This document shows positions 60,086 to 64,000 of a DNA stretch of 64,000 nt, one piece after another (position 1 is the stretch's first letter; the number at the start of each line of letters is the position of its first letter). The stretch spans positions 132,490-196,489 of the forward strand of contig VWZF01003927.1 of assembly GCA_013396755.1 (NCBI GenBank), in the 5' to 3' direction. Source of the stretch: Sclerurus mexicanus (lineage: Eukaryota > Chordata > Aves > Passeriformes > Furnariidae). The notes below the pieces were generated by a model that ran no database searches, was not told where the DNA came from, and saw only the letters and a program-made list of their open reading frames with translations. The position numbers and the translations under genes are program-made.

Positions 60086-62298
60086 GCCTGAAAAACTGGA
60101 ACACGCTTGCCGGGCAGCCAGGCAGCTCCTGCTCAGGGGCTCCTGCCCAGCTCTCCCCATCCCAGGGAGTGGGTGACAGCGGGCGCCCCGACTCCCTTCC
60201 CAGCCTCCCTAAACGTGTTCCTGACTCTCTCAGAGGTTATTGTGGGAGGGTGACGGGCGAGCTGGTGAACAGTGTGACTGCATATGCCTCATCTCCTTTG
60301 GAAAGCAGAGACAAGCAAGCCGAGGGTAGGGAATATTGCTCCATTTAAGCCTGCACCAAGATGATGGCAGGCGGAGGCTGCTTTTAGGCAGAAGCTGAAA
60401 GGCTCTTCTTCCCAAATCAGTCTTTTTAGCTCTTCCTTCTAAGAGAATGCTTTATCTTGAAAACTGGGAACTCACCGGCATTATTTTCCTGCTGCCAAGT
60501 GGCTTCTCATGCTAATAAAATTATATTTAGAAGAGCACCAGATTGTATAAAGTGTCAATAACTTAAAAAAAAAAAATCCCTGGAGGAGAAGAGCTGTGGG
60601 CTTCCTCTCTCCTCCTCTAGGATAAATTCTCCCTGAATCACACACAGACCTTGATTTTCTAGGCACAAATGTTTGCATTTATTTACCATTTTTAATGCAC
60701 ATAGACTTTATTCCTTTCATCACTTTTCACACTGCTGCCCTCTTCCTTCTTCATCCTGGCTGGAAAATCCTTCTTTGTGCAAACACAAGGAAAGTAATTC
60801 TCTCCCCATTCACTATGCAAAATTCTCACAGGGAAATACCTGTGGCATCCTCTTGTTAAAACCTTGGCAGCAGATCAATGGGACACCAGCTCCTTCATGT
60901 TAAACACTTAACTTTCAAAGGGAGCCTTAGATTTTATCATGAGCCTCAGGGGTCAACATATTTTGCAAGCACCTAAATGCTGAGCACCTAAACCTCTGGA
61001 CCTCATTTGGACAGGGCTTGAGTGTTTGCCTCTCATGCCACAATCCCTGCTTTGAACTCAATTGGGGCACAATGCCTAAAAAGAGGCTTCAGCAATGTGC
61101 TCAGCACACCTAATGCTGGCTTCTCTGATAATCCACATAACCCAATTCTGGCAAATCCTTTGTCATTTGGTAACTTCACAGGCAGCCAGCCAGTGGCTGA
61201 ACTGCACAGGCAAAGCTCCGAGTTGGCTGGTTTGGAGCTTCTTTCGGATCAGCTGTCTTTGATCCTGACAGTTTTTTCCCATCCCAGCCTACTGGATTCT
61301 TGCAAAATCTGCCACCTCTTCTTTGAAGCAGACCAACCCTCTCTGTGGCCCATTTGTACAGCCTGGGCATTTGTTTGGTTTTAAATTCAGATGTTACATT
61401 AATAAACTCAACAGCAGGACACTCAGAACATGGGCAAGATTGAGGTGAGTAAGATGCACAAGTGGTCACAAAGGACACACTGGGAAAGTGGAAATATCTT
61501 CTTCATCAATCTTCCTGCTTGAAACAGGATGACCTCCACATCCCGTCCTACCTGAGTTATCCTGTGATGATTCTATTACATTGTGTGGCTCCAGACCAGC
61601 ACCATATTCAGAGCACAGAAGCAAAAAGACACCATTTTTAAGATGGAAAATGACATTTTAATGAAAGAGGTGGTGTGGGACATCTTTATACCTGAGATGG
61701 CCCTCAGTGACTCTAAAACTCTCACAGTATATTCCATATCTAACCCTAAATTTTAATCTTGGAGCCGAGATTTAGAGTTCTGTATTTTGCTTTTTCAGAG
61801 CAAATAGCAAATAAAAACATCTCTGTACCTCAAACACCCAACTACCATCTACTCCACCAGAGCTGGGGAAGTGGAGAGTGGGAGTCATCTGCTTTGAGGA
61901 ACTTATTTCCCTCTCTTGGAGAAACTTCCCAAAACTTTATCCCTAGGAAATGCCAACAGAGGCAGCTTTACAGCCAAAGAGCATCTTCTGTTGCAGTCCA
62001 TCTTTCTGGCTGAGTGGGCACCTGGCTCTGGTTAGCCAAGGTACTTTGTTGATACTTTGTTGATGCTGGATTCCATTCACTTTTGGTTTCAAAGTGCTGA
62101 GATCACCTTTTCAATGGAGCTGATGGATCCCTGGGACAGAGCAGGAGTGCAGCAGTGGCCTCAGGCTGTCCAGCCTGAGCTGCCGTCTGTGTCTGGCCCA
62201 ACACGCACCTAACCAGAAACCAAACCTTCAGCCACTACTTTTCGCTTGATTTCCTTCCCCCACCTTTTAAGTTGTGTTGGGCTTGGGTTGCTTTCCTG

Positions 62299-62353
62299 TG
62301 TGTTTTTTGTTTGTTTGTTTCGTTTTTTGTTGTTGTTTTTTTTTGTTGTTGAC
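62299..62353. repeat. T/G-rich low-complexity stretch
   Basis: Repeated ttttgtttg and ttgttgttg words with long T runs. Confidence 0.8.
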
Positions 62354-62989
62354 AGCTTTGAAAGGTGAATGAGTCATGGTACATTTGAGAGATTTCTTCT
62401 ATTAGATAACATGAGCATCTTCACAGCTTTTTCTCTCCCTGGGGAGGAAGAGCAGAGGCTGGGGTGGGAGCTGTCCTAGCAGCTGGGTCACTGCCAAGAC
62501 CTGCCCCTTGCAGCAGAATGAGGGCCTGATGCTCCCCACATCTCACTCAGCCCCCTCAGCAGTTAAAATACAGTAAGAATTAAATTTGTGCTTGGCTGCT
62601 CTTATGAGAGGAAGCCATTGCTCACAGCTGAGTACCTCCTGTGACCAGGCCATGCACATGGCAGGGGAAGGATGTATTTCCACCTCACAGCTTCACTCTG
62701 CTGGTGATGCAGCTGATACATTATTGTGTCCAGGCTCTTGGCCCATTTAACTTGTGTGCTCAACTGCTTCCTCCTCCTCCCCCAGCACAGGCACGTGTCA
62801 CTGTCACAACTCAGTTCAATCCTTTGTCCTACTTTTTTCCCTTGACATTCACAGTGTTTGACAAGGCTTTTCAAGCTGCCATGGGATGATCCCAGGGTGG
62901 TGGTGCTGATGGCAGGGTTCCCACAACCTGGCTGGGGAGGAAGCTCTGGACTTGGTTATCATTCCAGTTCACACTCTTTTCCTTAAGAC

Positions 62990-63400
62990 AAGCAGGCTGG
63001 ATCAGGTTGCAAGAGATTTGGTCTAACCTCCTGCTCACGGCAGGGTCAGTGCTGAGGTCTTATCAGGTTGCTCAGGGCTTTATCCAGTCTAGCACTGAAA
63101 ACTACCCAGGGTGGATGGCCAGTCTCCCTGGGCTGCCTGTCCAGGGTTCATCTGTCACTACGGTAAAGACATTTTTCCTTGTACCCAGTTTCAACCTCTT
63201 TTCTTTCAATTGTCTCATCTCCAAACCATGTACCACCATGTAACCTGCTCTTTAACCAGTAGGATGTTGTTATGTCCCCCTGAAGTCTTCCTCTCAACAG
63301 GCTTAATGAGCCCACCTCCTCTCACTTAGCAAATGCTCCAGCTCCCCTGGAGGCTCTTCACTTAACTTGCTGCAGTTTTCTGATGCCTTTTTTATATTGG
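62990..63400 (-). repeat. Diverged CR1 LINE fragment
   Basis: The order of gatttggtctaacctcctgc, cagggctttatccagtctag, and ttccttgtacccagtttcaa fits a reverse-strand CR1 3' region. It lacks the terminal repeat motif, so edges are approximate. Confidence 0.65.
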
Positions 63401-63737
63401 GGTAAGGCACAAAACTGAATAGAGGAGGGGAGGCTGAGCTATGTGGGACAAGGAAAATGATTGTTTGGGGAGCAGGTGGGAGAGTTGTAGAGTATTGCAG
63501 GGCCCTGAAAAGATGTAGATGGTGACAATTGCAGGGAGGGTATCAGCATGTTAAGGGTTAGAGAGCAGCTGAGCCTGCTCTGGGGTGAAAGGGCTCCCAG
63601 ATGTTGGGAATCAGCCAACAGTTCCCTCCATCCCCATCAGAGCTGAAGGACTTAAAATAGAAGCCCAGGGAATGCATTAGTTTGTTTTCATAGACTACGG
63701 AGCAAAGAAAAGGTGAGAGGTTTGCTTTGTGGTGTGA

Positions 63738-63838
63738 GTGTGTTGGTGGTTGTGTTTGGTTGGTTTTTGGGAGTTGGTGGGGGGGTTGGTTAGTCTGTTG
63801 CTTGCTTTTGTGGGTGGGTTGGTTGTTTGTTTTTTTTC
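63738..63838. repeat. G/T-rich low-complexity stretch
   Basis: About 100 bases of ggttggtt, tgtttgg and gggggg words ending in a T run. No gene content is seen. Confidence 0.75.
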
Positions 63839-64000
63839 TCCTGAAATAAGCAGTGTAGTTTAGGAGCTTCTCGTAGGAGCAGCTGCAGTAATTGTGCCTG
63901 GTGTAGGTGTCTTATAAGGCTGCTCTAAAAATGGTGGGGAAGGCTTATAAAATGTGAAAAACAAGATTTACCCAAATACATAATGGAAGAATAGAGGAGG

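Larger units (their letters stand above)
59839..64000. other. Region downstream of the SPINK6-like gene
   Basis: About 4.2 kb with no supported exon. It holds a pentanucleotide repeat (60051-60085), T/G-rich low-complexity stretches and a diverged CR1 fragment. No further Kazal exon was found before the window ends. Confidence 0.6.

Overview
This window is vertebrate genomic DNA, almost certainly from a bird. It holds an ovoinhibitor gene followed in tandem by an ovomucoid gene, the arrangement known from chicken, and the spacers carry copies of the CR1 LINE typical of avian genomes. Genes are split into short exons with canonical GT/AG borders, so exons were assembled by eye from Kazal cysteine patterns, splice sites and reading phase. 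The species was not determined.

The whole window is a same-strand (+) cluster of secreted Kazal-type serine protease inhibitors (SPINK family). In order: (1) the 3' end of a Kazal gene whose start lies before the window (exons at 728-855, 1221-1284 and 4765-4981, with a sequence gap at 3842-3870); (2) ovoinhibitor, 16 exons, 7 Kazal domains, 471 residues (10943-21645); (3) a decayed Kazal domain with no recognised start exon (25733 to about 26549); (4) ovomucoid, 8 exons, 3 domains, 207 residues (33262-38462); (5) a one-domain SPINK of 80 residues that resembles ovoinhibitor domain 7 (40332-42245); (6) a three-domain SPINK of 201 residues (48120-52241); (7) a one-domain SPINK of 82 residues that closely matches SPINK6 (55664-59720).

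The genes share one plan: a TATA-like box 80-106 bases before the ATG, a signal-peptide exon ending in phase 1, a very short second exon ending in phase 0, then two exons per Kazal domain with a phase-2 intron inside the domain and phase-0 introns between domains. A terminal exon of about 46 coding bases ends at or just after the last cysteine and is followed by an AATAAA signal. Domains can therefore be added, lost or exchanged without breaking the frame, and the window shows all stages: a multiplied gene, single-domain copies and a dead domain. The residue that sets target specificity (P1, second after cysteine 2) varies widely (Arg, Lys, Phe, Met, Ser, Glu, Ile), so the products probably restrain different proteases in egg white and on epithelial surfaces.

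Spaces between genes hold CR1 fragments in both orientations, one MIR-like SINE, simple repeats and otherwise no recognisable gene. No RNA gene was recognised.
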